From Paenibacillus plantarum (GTDB taxonomy: Bacteria; Bacillota; Bacilli; Paenibacillales; NBRC-103111): a stretch of DNA of 64,000 bases. Position 1 is the stretch's first letter, and every line of letters starts with the position of its first letter. The notes under the pieces are model-generated. The model did no database searches. It had not been told where the DNA came from and saw only the letters and a program-made list of their open reading frames with translations. Made by a program: the position numbers and the translations under genes. Location: positions 86,742 to 150,741 of the forward strand of contig NZ_WHNY01000036.1 in assembly GCF_013141695.1 (NCBI RefSeq), given 5' to 3'. Of this stretch, positions 35,501-45,076 are shown one piece after another.

Positions 35501-37853
35501 ACGTCATGCCTTCTAAGGTAATATGAGAAGCACCATTCGTAAACGCAACTAATTTGGAAACCTTGGGCGCCACTATGAGTTGCTCGTCAATATTGGCATG
35601 GCGCGGCCAGTAATACAGCCAACCCACGGAATCCAGATAGAACTCGCCTGGAGAATCAAGCAGTTCGAGAGCGTTGCGCATATAATACCGATAACCCGCT
35701 GTAATGTTTTTGCTTGTCATATTCACATCCGAGCTAATAAGCCTTGACGTGTAATCAATGCTCTTGACCTCGGCTTTATATTGCGACCAGGAAGAATCAG
35801 GCGCTCCGCTGCCTCCCCACATGACAGTTTCTAAACCGGAAGCGACAGGGTCATCTACTAACGGAAAGTCCCCTTCATTAAAAATAAAATTCTGGAGCTT
35901 ATTCATTGGCTCCGGCGGCGCATCAGCAACCTCGTTATATCCGCTGTTCGGATGTCTAGCCAAAAAACTTCTTTCCCCGTTCTCGCTCATGACAAGCTTA
36001 AAGTTCCAGTCTGTGCCTACGTAGGCTTTATAAATAGACCCGGAATACGGCTGCCAACCTGTCACGGCCTTGCCTCCGTTAAGCACCGGAGTTTCTCCTG
36101 GCATCGCCTTGTAGACCACCTCGAAACCATCCGTTCCAGAATCGGCTGCCATAAATTCCAACGATTGCTCAAAGAAGTATTCGCCTCCACGAATCATCAC
36201 GGTAATATCGCTCGTCATCCCTCCAGCTTTCAAGGCTTTGACAGTATCCCTTGCCTTCGCCATACTCTTGAAGGGTCCGTCAGAGTCGCCTACAGATGAT
36301 GAAAATAATCCGTTCCAGCTGTCACTACCTTGTGTGGACACATAAAGAGTCATTGCCGGAACAATGCTGAGGCGGTAGTCCTTGTAGGTCAATCCATCTT
36401 GAGCCGTTACACGAATGAGATACAAGCGCCCGGCATGCTTGTCATCCTCATGAACGACTGTGCTCACTGCAGCATTGGCGTCTTCTGCGGTCGAAAGCAC
36501 GACGGATGGCACCGTGTCGCCGGTGTAATTCAGCACATAACTTGACGTGTTGGCCGAGAATCCGTTAACGGTGATCCCCTCTACTTGCAAGTCGCCTAGG
36601 TTGGCATTGCTGCTAGTGCCCGTCCGTACATAATTGACGGTGTAGCTGCGCTGACTAACGCCATCCTCCGCCGTAACCTTTACAGTAGACGTACCAGGCA
36701 CTACGCTGGCTTGCGAAATGACTGCGGTAGCGTGTAGATCGTACACCTGTGCAGTAACAAAAGGTATGGGGCTCCCCACATTCACATTCACCCTATAGGT
36801 TAGCTGTCCCTTATCAAATCCGTCGACCGTCGCGCCGCCAACCTGCAAATCTGCTAATTCAGTATTGTTGCCCGGTAGTACAGTGATGTTCGCACTGCCT
36901 TGCTTGGTTACGCCTGCCACAGTTGCCGTTGCCGTGATGATCGCGGTTCCAGGTTCTACAGCAGTAACAACTCCATTCCCGCTAACGGTAGCAATGCTCG
37001 TGTCGCTGCTGGTGTAATAGACAGCATCAACAACGCTTCTTTGCGAGCCGTCGCTCATCACATATTGAACACTCAAGTCTGTTGTTTCGCTTCTTGCAAT
37101 TTGGTTCTGCACTGGTGTAACTTGTACAGAGGATAAGACCGCTTTCTGAGGAATGATTGCCCCTGTTGAGAAGATGAAGTCATCCAAATAAAAATCAGTA
37201 TTGACACTGGAATAACCCGTTTCAATAAACAATCCTCGAAAGTCAACTATATTCGGGCTGTAAAAGCTTTGCCCGGCAGCTACCAAATCACCATCCAGAT
37301 AAGCATCGAATGTTTGTGTTGCTGTATCGCCGATAATGGTTACTTTGTACCAGGTTGCTGGAGATACCGCAGCAAGATTGACTTGCGCATTACTTGAATT
37401 TCGGTAAACCAGTTTCCCGGCTGCATAATTTACCCCGATTCGGACCGTATTGACTGATGAAGCCGCAGTATTGTTGCCTTTCAAATCGACATATAGCGTC
37501 TCGTTGACTGAACCACTGTAGGCATTGTAAAACTTCCACTCGGCTGTTACTTTACCCGTTGTAGCAGTAAATTCTTTACTAACGCGTGCAAGCGTCGGGT
37601 CTCCTGCTTGATCCAAAAGATGCAAGCTCTTGTTACTGGAGCTAAGAAAGCTCTTGACTCGCGCTTTCCCCTTTCCGAATTCTGTTACTGTGAAATCGCC
37701 CGTAGGCTTGGCATCATCAGCATAGTTGTTAAAGTTAATGTTAACCAAATCGCCCGACGCTGCCTGCGTTAGTTGAGGAGCCAATAGGAGAAATATCAAG
37801 ATGAATACCAAAGCTAGAGAAGTAACCGCTTTCATTATTTGGAAAAACTTCAC
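32517..37853 (-). CDS. Giant secreted right-handed beta-helix protein with Ig-like domains
   Basis: A 1778-residue exported protein. Order: signal peptide (1-31, ending TQAAS), laminin-G/keto-disaccharide-hydrolase-like sandwich (~32-235), a Big_2 Ig-like domain (~240-325) and two cadherin-like beta-sandwich repeats (~330-500). The right-handed parallel beta-helix follows (~505-1190; opens LYVSTQGSDSWNG, with many N-rich rungs such as NNTIHNNMIHDSN), then three Big_2 domains (~1210-1475), a second sandwich (~1495-1685) and a Big_5/SbsA-like domain (~1690-1778). Helices of this kind are lyases, hydrolases or epimerases acting on polysaccharides. The start is GTG 37853, about ten bases after AAGGAG. 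It has no LPXTG or SLH anchor. Confidence 0.85.
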   Translation of the reverse strand: MKFFQIMKAVTSLALVFILIFLLLAPQLTQAASGDLVNINFNNYADDAKPTGDFTVTEFGKGKARVKSFLSSSNKSLHLLDQAGDPTLARVSKEFTATTGKVTAEWKFYNAYSGSVNETLYVDLKGNNTAASSVNTVRIGVNYAAGKLVYRNSSNAQVNLAAVSPATWYKVTIIGDTATQTFDAYLDGDLVAAGQSFYSPNIVDFRGLFIETGYSSVNTDFYLDDFIFSTGAIIPQKAVLSSVQVTPVQNQIARSETTDLSVQYVMSDGSQRSVVDAVYYTSSDTSIATVSGNGVVTAVEPGTAIITATATVAGVTKQGSANITVLPGNNTELADLQVGGATVDGFDKGQLTYRVNVNVGSPIPFVTAQVYDLHATAVISQASVVPGTSTVKVTAEDGVSQRSYTVNYVRTGTSSNANLGDLQVEGITVNGFSANTSSYVLNYTGDTVPSVVLSTAEDANAAVSTVVHEDDKHAGRLYLIRVTAQDGLTYKDYRLSIVPAMTLYVSTQGSDSWNGLFSSSVGDSDGPFKSMAKARDTVKALKAGGMTSDITVMIRGGEYFFEQSLEFMAADSGTDGFEVVYKAMPGETPVLNGGKAVTGWQPYSGSIYKAYVGTDWNFKLVMSENGERSFLARHPNSGYNEVADAPPEPMNKLQNFIFNEGDFPLVDDPVASGLETVMWGGSGAPDSSWSQYKAEVKSIDYTSRLISSDVNMTSKNITAGYRYYMRNALELLDSPGEFYLDSVGWLYYWPRHANIDEQLIVAPKVSKLVAFTNGASHITLEGMTFSNSDGSLIDLSGTTYITVKNSKLHNNSGVGVNLINSSYSNIYGNDIYDIGSNGINIDGGSSLKLTDIAGHNEISNNYIHNTGVIVGSGAGIMISNAGYNNVTYNRVDHTPRYSISLKSPKRPGQMVTTNVSGSNKGSLDSESPYYVRNYIHNEYNYIAFNELTDANYDSNDTGVLESWGTSNNTIHNNMIHDSNTPSAFGFGIYLDDGSDDFVISNNLVYNLQNKLTQGTLYAPLVMKGARNKAINNIFADNVATRGAFMQQQNTDYEPNKDLELTRNIFSNNGESLYFFVNWTNGSAPDDKLTYAAPGDRLKTSDYNVFYDPQDRYSFYSMGVTSVDGIDSWKNYLNRKYDQHSVTADPQFMDPAQGDYRLQYDSPAYDVGFVDIDYASVGLKADFSYANGSESLDRLFVGSDLSGFKPLVRLDTGTQAQLQITGRTVSGYVADLAGATITYSSENPSVATVDAAGNVQGVSTGIVKVHVTVIAGGVTKEGSIYISVANGFEKLTMTTGTTQMAVGQTVTLNVYKAESLSGVNMDLGGAVITYSSSNPSVAAVNQAGTVTGISAGIVELTGTVVSGGVTQSSTIQLKVSNNPLMSITNRPATYMIPVGGKIQSLLKGRLYDGTEVTNFSSDQVSFSSANPQVASVDTSGKITGISTGRTDIVTTIVREGVTQTVLINIHIMSPEPELPDGFRVVNFGNAKSSVTYENGEYTIITNANGTGKVNDSVDNMASIVNSVYLPDNQRNLTLTARIEFIELQNNQQVSAGIFIRESLEQGSKMIMLRNQADNGLRMSLRVSDNATMYTGTANWGGASPIDIKLVKEDDVYTAYYKRTGDDWHFLQRFVMDANAVPLLLSNQLLVGIFAYNPMSPGEPTSFRISNFTMTPDIAASPYVKKVTPANAAQNVQELNEPIIVAFNETIQSGDTFGSIALTAGGTTVPVHVTISGNELEITPVDGLQANTQYVLSLPVAAVKNSQNVQFADGGSYSFTTGNG

Positions 37854-37913
37854 GATTCTACAACTCCTTTAAACGTCAGTTTTTTGTATGACCATATTCT
37901 CGCTCTCTTTCAA

Positions 37914-37966
37914 TGAAAAAACAGGGCTATGCTCGATGCATTCGTTGCATTCGCTCTATAGCCCTC
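37914..37966 (-). terminator. Terminator between binding lipoprotein and beta-helix genes
   Basis: On the minus strand AGGGCTAT...ATAGCCCT with further pairing (GAATGCA/AATGCATC region) is followed by GTTTTTTC. The strong structure suggests that the beta-helix gene is either separately promoted or read at reduced level. Confidence 0.85.
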
Positions 37967-37992
37967 CCTCTTGCTAAGCTCGTATCTTCAGG

Positions 37993-39477
37993 TTATTTCT
38001 TGCCCTTTTCCTTCAACCAAGCATCTAACTGCTTCTGCTGCTCTGCAAGAATCTTATCATTTCCTGATTTCTTCAGTGCTTCTCTATATTTAGGAACATA
38101 CTCGTTCGGATCCACCGTGCCTGTTTCAATGGCCGCCATGAATTCTTTGCGAACAGCAGCGACATTCGCTACTTCTGCCTTCACATTTGAACTATCGAAC
38201 TTGAATCCGAAGATTTCAGGCACAACCGCTGTTTCGTTCATTTTCTTCGTCAATTCCCAAGTATTATCCGCTTGCCCGTCAAGGAGATAACCGTTCATGA
38301 CATTTCCAATGCGCCAGCCCGTATACACATACCCGCCGTCTTTTTTCACTTTAACCTTGTTGTCAGCCATTTTCTCATAGTGCTTTCCTTCTACGCCATA
38401 AGCCAGAATATTGAACAAGGTACTGTCGGTATTAACAAGCTCTAGGAACATCATCGCTCTCTCCGGGTTCTTCGATGTGCGGCTAATCGCTGTCATGGTT
38501 GCTTGAACTCCTGTAAATTCAGGTGCACTCAGAGGAATATAGACAACGTCATTCCCGCCATTTTTAAGCTTTTCTTCAAACTCCCCGCCGGGCTTCAACG
38601 TTTGATCGAATTTAGAAACAATTTTGCCTGCTGTTAAGTTGGCTGAGTTATCAGCGGTAGCTATGTCCTTATTGATATACCCCTTTGTGTACCAATCATG
38701 CAGCATCTTGTGAAACTCCAGATATTCGGGTGTATCGACCAGTTCAACGACCTTATACGACTTGTCACCCGATTTGTAGAATGTCGTATCGTTTACACCC
38801 GTGTAACCATACATCTGGTATCTAAAGCTTGTCGAGGCAGTATACGGAATAGCATTCGGTTCATTTTGTTTGATCTTATCCAAGAAAGGCTCCAGATCTT
38901 TAAAGGTTTTGATTTTGCTTGTATCAAGCCCATACTTATCTACATACCGCTTCTGAACAGAAAATCCGTATACCTTGGCTGCGATTTGATAATTGGGCAC
39001 CGCATACAGCTCACCCTGAAGCTTCGAATCTTCCCAAGCCAACGCAGGCAGGCTCTTCTGGAGGTTTGGAGCATATTGCGGAAGCAGCTTGCTTAGTTCA
39101 GTAAAAGCGCCCTTTTTGGCATTGTTTTCATATAGAAACGAATAGTTTGCAGTCCATAACAAGTCCAAAGCCTCGTTGCTCGCTAACAAGGTATTCATTT
39201 TTTCAGGATAGCTTGCACTTGGAATCATGCTAATTTTCAATGTAGCATTAATTTTCGGCTGAATATAATCATTAACCGCTTTCTCAACGCTGGCGATATC
39301 CGTCTGAGGATTTCCAGGCAAATACCAGGAAAGCTCCACAGGCGGAAGTGTCTTCTCTTTCGTAGAAGCTCCTGCATCAGACGGTTTAGGCTGCTCTGGT
39401 GAACTAGATGAGCATGCGCTCAAAACGAGAATCAAGCTTAAACATAACATGAAATAACCATACATTCTTTTTTTCAT
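37993..39477 (-). CDS. Extracellular sugar-binding lipoprotein (second importer)
   Basis: A 494-residue lipoprotein of the solute-binding family. MKKR is followed by a hydrophobic segment ending in the lipobox LSAC (about residue 22). Mature-protein motifs include SWYLPGNPQTD near the N-terminus and AISRTSKNPERAMMFLELVN, typical of the LplA/LipO group. ATG 39477 follows GGAGGG by eleven bases. It lies 113 bp after the LplC permease and supplies that pair. Confidence 0.92.
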   Translation of the reverse strand: MKKRMYGYFMLCLSLILVLSACSSSSPEQPKPSDAGASTKEKTLPPVELSWYLPGNPQTDIASVEKAVNDYIQPKINATLKISMIPSASYPEKMNTLLASNEALDLLWTANYSFLYENNAKKGAFTELSKLLPQYAPNLQKSLPALAWEDSKLQGELYAVPNYQIAAKVYGFSVQKRYVDKYGLDTSKIKTFKDLEPFLDKIKQNEPNAIPYTASTSFRYQMYGYTGVNDTTFYKSGDKSYKVVELVDTPEYLEFHKMLHDWYTKGYINKDIATADNSANLTAGKIVSKFDQTLKPGGEFEEKLKNGGNDVVYIPLSAPEFTGVQATMTAISRTSKNPERAMMFLELVNTDSTLFNILAYGVEGKHYEKMADNKVKVKKDGGYVYTGWRIGNVMNGYLLDGQADNTWELTKKMNETAVVPEIFGFKFDSSNVKAEVANVAAVRKEFMAAIETGTVDPNEYVPKYREALKKSGNDKILAEQQKQLDAWLKEKGKK

Positions 39478-39590
39478 TTCTTTTAACCCTCCTGTTATGA
39501 AGTATTGGATGTATTGTTTGATCAATTGCCGCAGCCCTTGCCGACGCGAACTACCCTCCTTTCAATAGACTATAGCTGCACCGTGGACGC

Positions 39591-40475
39591 CTAGCCCTTT
39601 AAAGAACCTACCGTTAATCCTTGGACAAAATATCTTTGAAAAAATGGAAAGATAAACATCATAGGCCCTGCCGCAATTATTGTAAATGCCATTCTTGCCG
39701 ATAAACTAGGAAACTCGCTTAAATCGATGCCAAGCTGATTCACAAAATCCGCGTTTGTTTTCAAAAATTCGATCTGCTGCATCATGCGCATCAGCAGCAA
39801 TTGAACAGGCACCAGCTTTTCATTATCGATGTAAAGAAGCGCAGGGAACCAGGCATTCCAGTAGTTAAAAGAAATAAATAATCCTAATGTTGCCATTGCA
39901 GGTGTGGATAGACGCAAAATGATGGTAAAAAAGATTCTCCATTCCCTAGCTCCATCGATCTTCGCAGATTCAATAACTTCAAAGGGAATCTTGCTAAGAA
40001 ACCCTTTCATAAGCATTACATAGAAGGGCGAAACCATCCCCGGGAGTATAAGCGCCCAGATGGAATTCCTCAGATGCAAATATTGGGTGACTAAGATATA
40101 CGTAGGAACTAGACCTCCGCTAAACAACATTGTAAAGAACACATAAAAAGTAGTAATCCTGTTGTAGCGATAGTCTCTTCGGGAAATTCCGTATCCGATC
40201 ATGGCCGTAAGTAATAACCCTCCAAGCGTACCTAGAATGGTAACGAGAATGGTAACCCCATAGGCTCGAATCAAGATCATGGGTGATTTAAAAATTAAAT
40301 GATATGCCTCAAAGCTAATGCTTACGGGGATCAGATTATAGCCATGCTGAATGATGGATTTCTCCTCTGTTATCGAGATGGCTATCACTAATAGCAGAGG
40401 TATGATCATAGAGAGACTTACTGCAATAAAGATCAAGTGAATGATCATATTGCCCAGAGAAATTTTATTCTTCAA
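39591..40475 (-). CDS. Sugar ABC permease, LplC type (second importer)
   Basis: A permease of about 294 residues with six membrane helices. The EAA loop is VIESAKIDGAREWRIFFTI and the C-terminus is YFVQGLTVGSLKG. The preferred start is TTG 40475, seven bases after GGAGG that lies across the stop codon of the LplB gene, so the two are coupled; ATG 40493 is possible but would sit ahead of this ribosome site. Confidence 0.92.
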   Translation of the reverse strand: MKNKISLGNMIIHLIFIAVSLSMIIPLLLVIAISITEEKSIIQHGYNLIPVSISFEAYHLIFKSPMILIRAYGVTILVTILGTLGGLLLTAMIGYGISRRDYRYNRITTFYVFFTMLFSGGLVPTYILVTQYLHLRNSIWALILPGMVSPFYVMLMKGFLSKIPFEVIESAKIDGAREWRIFFTIILRLSTPAMATLGLFISFNYWNAWFPALLYIDNEKLVPVQLLLMRMMQQIEFLKTNADFVNQLGIDLSEFPSLSARMAFTIIAAGPMMFIFPFFQRYFVQGLTVGSLKG

Positions 40476-40486
40476 GATGCTTCCTC

Positions 40487-41467
40487 CTACCATAGCGAAT
40501 TTTCAGAGTTCAGTTTTTTTACCACGTAGTTGGCAGTCACAACTAGAATTAATCCGACGACGGATTGGAACAATCCAATGGCTGCGCTCATTCCGACATC
40601 TCCAATCGTCAACAAAGCACGGTAAATGTATGTGTCGATAATATCTGTAGTTGGATACGTCATCCCCGAATTGTTAGGGATAAAGAAATGCAGACCGAAA
40701 TCTCCAGTAAATAGGCTGCCGATGGATAAAATGATGAGTATGCTTATTAGCGGAGTTATCAATGGAACCGTTATTTTCGTTGCCATATGCCAACGAGAGG
40801 CGCCGTCCATCCGGGCTGCTTCATAATATTCCTGATTAAGGGCCATAATTGCTGCATAATAAACGAGCGCAGAATAACCAACTCTTTTCCATAATGCCAC
40901 CACATTCAAGATGAAGGGCCAAGGCCCAGCGGATAAATACCAGTTCACCTCTTCAAAACCAAGGTACACGAGCAATTTGTTTAACATGCCGTTGTTGATA
41001 TCGAGAAAAGCAAATACGATGTAAAATACAACGACCCAGGATAAGAAATGCGGAAGAAAAAGCGCTGTTTGATAAAACTTAGTGAACTTTCGACTAATCT
41101 CATTTAACATGACTGCGAAGGCAAGTGCAAAGATCGTCGTTAGAATAATGTAACCAAATTCATAGAGCACCGTATTTCGGGTTACTCTCCAAGCCGTATC
41201 CGAAAGAAAGAAAAATTTGAAATTGCTTAAGCCTACCCAACTACTCCCAAATATTCCCTTGTCATAACGGTAGTCCTTAAACGCGAGAATAATGCCAATC
41301 ATGGGAAGATAAGAAAATATTAAAATTTTCAATGCCCCTGGGAAAATTATAAAAAACAGTTCACGATTTTTATTGAAATGCTTCCACTCCCGTTTGAAGA
41401 AATTCGTTCCTGGGTTCTGTTTGACATTGCTGTGGGTATCTCGAACTACAGGCTTTGAAGAATTCAT
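40487..41467 (-). CDS. Sugar ABC permease, LplB type (second importer)
   Basis: A 326-residue permease with six helices after a long cytosolic N-terminus (about 40 residues). The EAA loop reads YYEAARMDGASRWHMATKI. It is the first gene of LplB-LplC-lipoprotein-beta-helix protein. ATG 41467 follows GAGGTGATC. The ATPase is absent from the window. About 200 bp upstream lies the terminator of the AraC sensor gene. Confidence 0.92.
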   Translation of the reverse strand: MNSSKPVVRDTHSNVKQNPGTNFFKREWKHFNKNRELFFIIFPGALKILIFSYLPMIGIILAFKDYRYDKGIFGSSWVGLSNFKFFFLSDTAWRVTRNTVLYEFGYIILTTIFALAFAVMLNEISRKFTKFYQTALFLPHFLSWVVVFYIVFAFLDINNGMLNKLLVYLGFEEVNWYLSAGPWPFILNVVALWKRVGYSALVYYAAIMALNQEYYEAARMDGASRWHMATKITVPLITPLISILIILSIGSLFTGDFGLHFFIPNNSGMTYPTTDIIDTYIYRALLTIGDVGMSAAIGLFQSVVGLILVVTANYVVKKLNSENSLW

Positions 41468-41633
41468 GCATGATCACCTCTTCGTATTTGTCGATATGTG
41501 TTGTTAGCCATATCTTACCGACAGCCTGCTCAAAAGGATACTGTAAGAAGTCGGAGTTGCTTGCTATTGTGATTATGAATTTCGTGGTTTATGTTCAAAA
41601 ACCGTATTCTCATGTGCTGAAATCAATTGAAAT

Positions 41634-41662
41634 AAAAAAAAAGCAGGAACAAATCTCCTGCT
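41634..41662 (-). terminator. Terminator of the AraC sensor gene
   Basis: On the minus strand AGCAGGA/TCCTGCT arms with a seven-base loop are followed by at least eight T residues. It lies just past the regulator stop codon. Confidence 0.85.
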
Positions 41663-41673
41663 TCTTCATCATT

Positions 41674-44010
41674 TTATTGTTTATCCACCGATTTTTTAAG
41701 TCTGTACTCCTTCGGCGTAGTCCCAAATTTCTTCTTAAACAGTTTAAAGAAGGAACTCTGATTCGTATATCCTACCTTTTCCATAATTTCATTAATACTA
41801 TAACTCTTACTCTCCAAAAGCGTCTGAGCATGATGGATACGTACCTCATTAATATAATCTGCAACGGAAATTCCTTCACATTTTTTAAACAATCGTCCTA
41901 AATAATCCGAAGACAGCTTCAGCATGCCAGAAATGACCTGAAGATTCAAATTGTTATCCTTATAGTTCGCATGGACATAGTCCTTAATCGTTTCAGTTAA
42001 TAGATCATTGCGTTCTTCCTTAACCTGCTTCTGGTTTTCCATCATTTCGTGAAACATATTCACGAATAGTTGTCTAATCTCATCCAGGGATTTCATCTCG
42101 ATGACCTTTTGACTAATCATATTTAAATCAATCATAATCGGTTGAACCCGATGGCTGTTCATTTCCTTCAATGCATTTTTTAACACAACTACGATATGCG
42201 TAATGGAATATACAATGAAATCATAATTCAGTCCTGAAATGTACGCCATTGCTTTCTCGATCGCATCTTCAAACTGGACCAGGTCGCTTGATTTTAACCC
42301 TTCATTGAGTTTCCTCTCCAAATCTGGGGGAAAATGATAGGTCGTATTTTCAATATTATCCTTCACCATACCCGGAAGAAGGATACAATCTTTCCCGTAA
42401 ACTAGCTGGTACATCGCATATTGCTGCGTTAAGTTATAGTGATGGGTGATGTCTTTAAACTCCTGGATAGACTGACTTAAAGCTATTCCTACGTTTATTT
42501 TATAAAATTTGAGAACAACCTCTTGAATTTCCCCGAACAACGGGAGCAGTTCCCTGTAATCTTCGACTCCACTCACCGAACTAATAAGAACAACCAGATC
42601 ATTGTTTCGCATATCTACTGCTTCACAGCTATAAGATCTGGAGAGAATCTCCTGAGCTATATTCAGAATTGCAAAATTGAAAAGCTTCAGCTCATACGTT
42701 GAATTTCTTGAGATACGGATTGAATAATCATCTATTTTCATAACACCCACAAGATAGAAGCCTCTTGGAGCTACCTGTAAATCGTTCTGTGTCAGCATTT
42801 CGATAAATGCTTCTGTTGAGAATGCCGTGCTATCCGTAATAAGCTTCCGTATATAGTAGTTTTGCAATATTTTTTGATTATTTTGCTGTTCTTCCTTGGC
42901 CGAAGTCAAGTTTGCGCTAATATACTTATACATACTGGATAAATAGGATAGCTCATCCCTATCGGGTAGAAGAGGATCACTTTCCTGATAAGGACTATGC
43001 TTGACAAGCTTGATTAAATCCTCTACAGGTTTATATAATTTCTGGCCGATCCAGGCAGAGACGATTAAGGACAACAACAGGAAGGAACCCGTCATCACAA
43101 TCGAAGTTATTCTCATCTGATATACTTTTCCCAGTACCGCGGAATAGGGCTGAGCAGTAACCAAATATACATCACTAATACTAGTTTTAGCATATGATAT
43201 AAGCCTTTTTTGTTTGCCAAGTTGATGATAGAAGGATCCTTTTTCTTGACCAAGCTCGACCAGCTTCATAGGGAAAAATTCAGTGAAATCATTAAAACTA
43301 TTTGATGGCTGATGCTCGAGGTTAAGCAGATGCCCTTTACTATCCGCCAGAAAAGCTTGACTTTCACTTTCCATTGCCAGTCCATTGATCAACGTAATGT
43401 TGGAATAAAGCCAATCAGGCTTAATATTTAAGATGAGGGCGCTTTCATTGCCAAACTTGAAATTTAATGAATCATAGACCAAGTAGAGAAACAAATCAAT
43501 TTCGAGATCACTATTCCCGAAATGAACGGGTGTTAGCTCCATTTTATTAAATTTGCCTTCCTTTAAGAAATCCTTAATCCGTATGGTAGCTATATTCTCC
43601 GGATTCCTGAACATCATATTTCCACCTGAATATAGCTGTTGTGTGTAGTTATTGTACACAAGAATGGAGTCCAGAAAGGATGTTGTACGCACAGTTGTAT
43701 CCAGCTTACGCAGTTTGCTTAACAGGTCAAACACCAACAACTCTTTATTGGACATGAGAGTGATAACTTCAGGATCCCAGAACAAGTTGGTTGCCATTGT
43801 ATGAACCATTTCTTTCATCGTAGTGATATTGTAGTTGATTTGAGCAAGTATTTTATCATTGGCGTCCCTTTGCGTTTTTAATACAGTTTTCTCAGCTGTC
43901 ATATACATCGTCGCAGATGAAAACACAATGAAACTAACGATGAGTAAAGAAATGGAGATCAGAATACGCTGCAAATATTTTTTTGACTTGAAAAAGCCTA
44001 ACATTTTCAT
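41674..44010 (-). CDS. Membrane-bound AraC-family sensor-regulator (second)
   Basis: A 778-residue protein with an N-terminal membrane helix (~15-37), an extracellular Cache-like sensor region (~40-290), a second helix (~295-320) and a linker. The C-terminal AraC domain (~675-778) contains LQVISGMLKLSSDYLGRLFKK and VGYTNQSSFFKLFKKKFG as its two helix-turn-helices. Same architecture as the 752-residue regulator near 16 kb but divergent. It would sense the substrate of the second importer and activate the 41467-32517 operon. ATG 44010 follows a GGGGA site. The terminator makes it a separate transcript. Confidence 0.9.
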   Translation of the reverse strand: MKMLGFFKSKKYLQRILISISLLIVSFIVFSSATMYMTAEKTVLKTQRDANDKILAQINYNITTMKEMVHTMATNLFWDPEVITLMSNKELLVFDLLSKLRKLDTTVRTTSFLDSILVYNNYTQQLYSGGNMMFRNPENIATIRIKDFLKEGKFNKMELTPVHFGNSDLEIDLFLYLVYDSLNFKFGNESALILNIKPDWLYSNITLINGLAMESESQAFLADSKGHLLNLEHQPSNSFNDFTEFFPMKLVELGQEKGSFYHQLGKQKRLISYAKTSISDVYLVTAQPYSAVLGKVYQMRITSIVMTGSFLLLSLIVSAWIGQKLYKPVEDLIKLVKHSPYQESDPLLPDRDELSYLSSMYKYISANLTSAKEEQQNNQKILQNYYIRKLITDSTAFSTEAFIEMLTQNDLQVAPRGFYLVGVMKIDDYSIRISRNSTYELKLFNFAILNIAQEILSRSYSCEAVDMRNNDLVVLISSVSGVEDYRELLPLFGEIQEVVLKFYKINVGIALSQSIQEFKDITHHYNLTQQYAMYQLVYGKDCILLPGMVKDNIENTTYHFPPDLERKLNEGLKSSDLVQFEDAIEKAMAYISGLNYDFIVYSITHIVVVLKNALKEMNSHRVQPIMIDLNMISQKVIEMKSLDEIRQLFVNMFHEMMENQKQVKEERNDLLTETIKDYVHANYKDNNLNLQVISGMLKLSSDYLGRLFKKCEGISVADYINEVRIHHAQTLLESKSYSINEIMEKVGYTNQSSFFKLFKKKFGTTPKEYRLKKSVDKQ

Positions 44011-44183
44011 AACATTGTCCCCAATCCATGATGCTTGATTACCATAAGATACTATAAATTATAGCCGAACCTGTCTATATTGCAATTTGTGAGCATTTAG
44101 AAACAGATTATCTTACTTAGTTAAAAAAGCAGCTCCACTCCCAACCTTTCAGGACAAGAACCGCTGCGATTATTCCTATTTTT

Positions 44184-44500
44184 TTATCTGTGCAACTCAT
44201 AACTGAGGTCATCCCAATAAGTATAAAAGTGTCCTGAGGCTAATGTCTTCGTTGTACTAATCTTCTTACTGCCATCGAAATTCGTTTGCCGGATATCCTT
44301 CTTGAATGTAGTTGTCATGAAGGACCCTGATTGGACTGGTTTGCGTACCGCTGGTTTTATTAAAACTCATATTATCTTCGACACGGCTTTTGTAGAGTTC
44401 ATTGATAATCTGATTCCAGGCGATCTGTTTGTAACGCGGGCAGGGTGACTGCACTAAGCACGCACACCGCCAAGGAAACTTTTACTGTCCCGCTCATCAT
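44184..44500 (-). pseudogene. Possible broken small secreted protein gene
   Basis: From ATG 44500 a signal-like peptide (GTVKVSLAVCVLSAVTL) is read, but the frame soon stops. A second frame (NQIINELYKSRVEDNMSFNK) and a third (FKKDIRQTNFDGSKK, then ASGHFYTYWDDLSYELHR before TAA 44184) continue it. Together they look like one ~100-residue exported protein with two frameshifts. No family was recognised. The partial frames may also be chance. Confidence 0.4.
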
Positions 44501-44586
44501 TCTCGTCAATTAATTCAACTCCTTATCATTTGATGCCTTTAATACTTACATACATCCATCGATTAGGCTACTGTGATAAATCGGGA

Positions 44587-45074
<488 letters not shown>

Positions 45075-45076
45075 CT

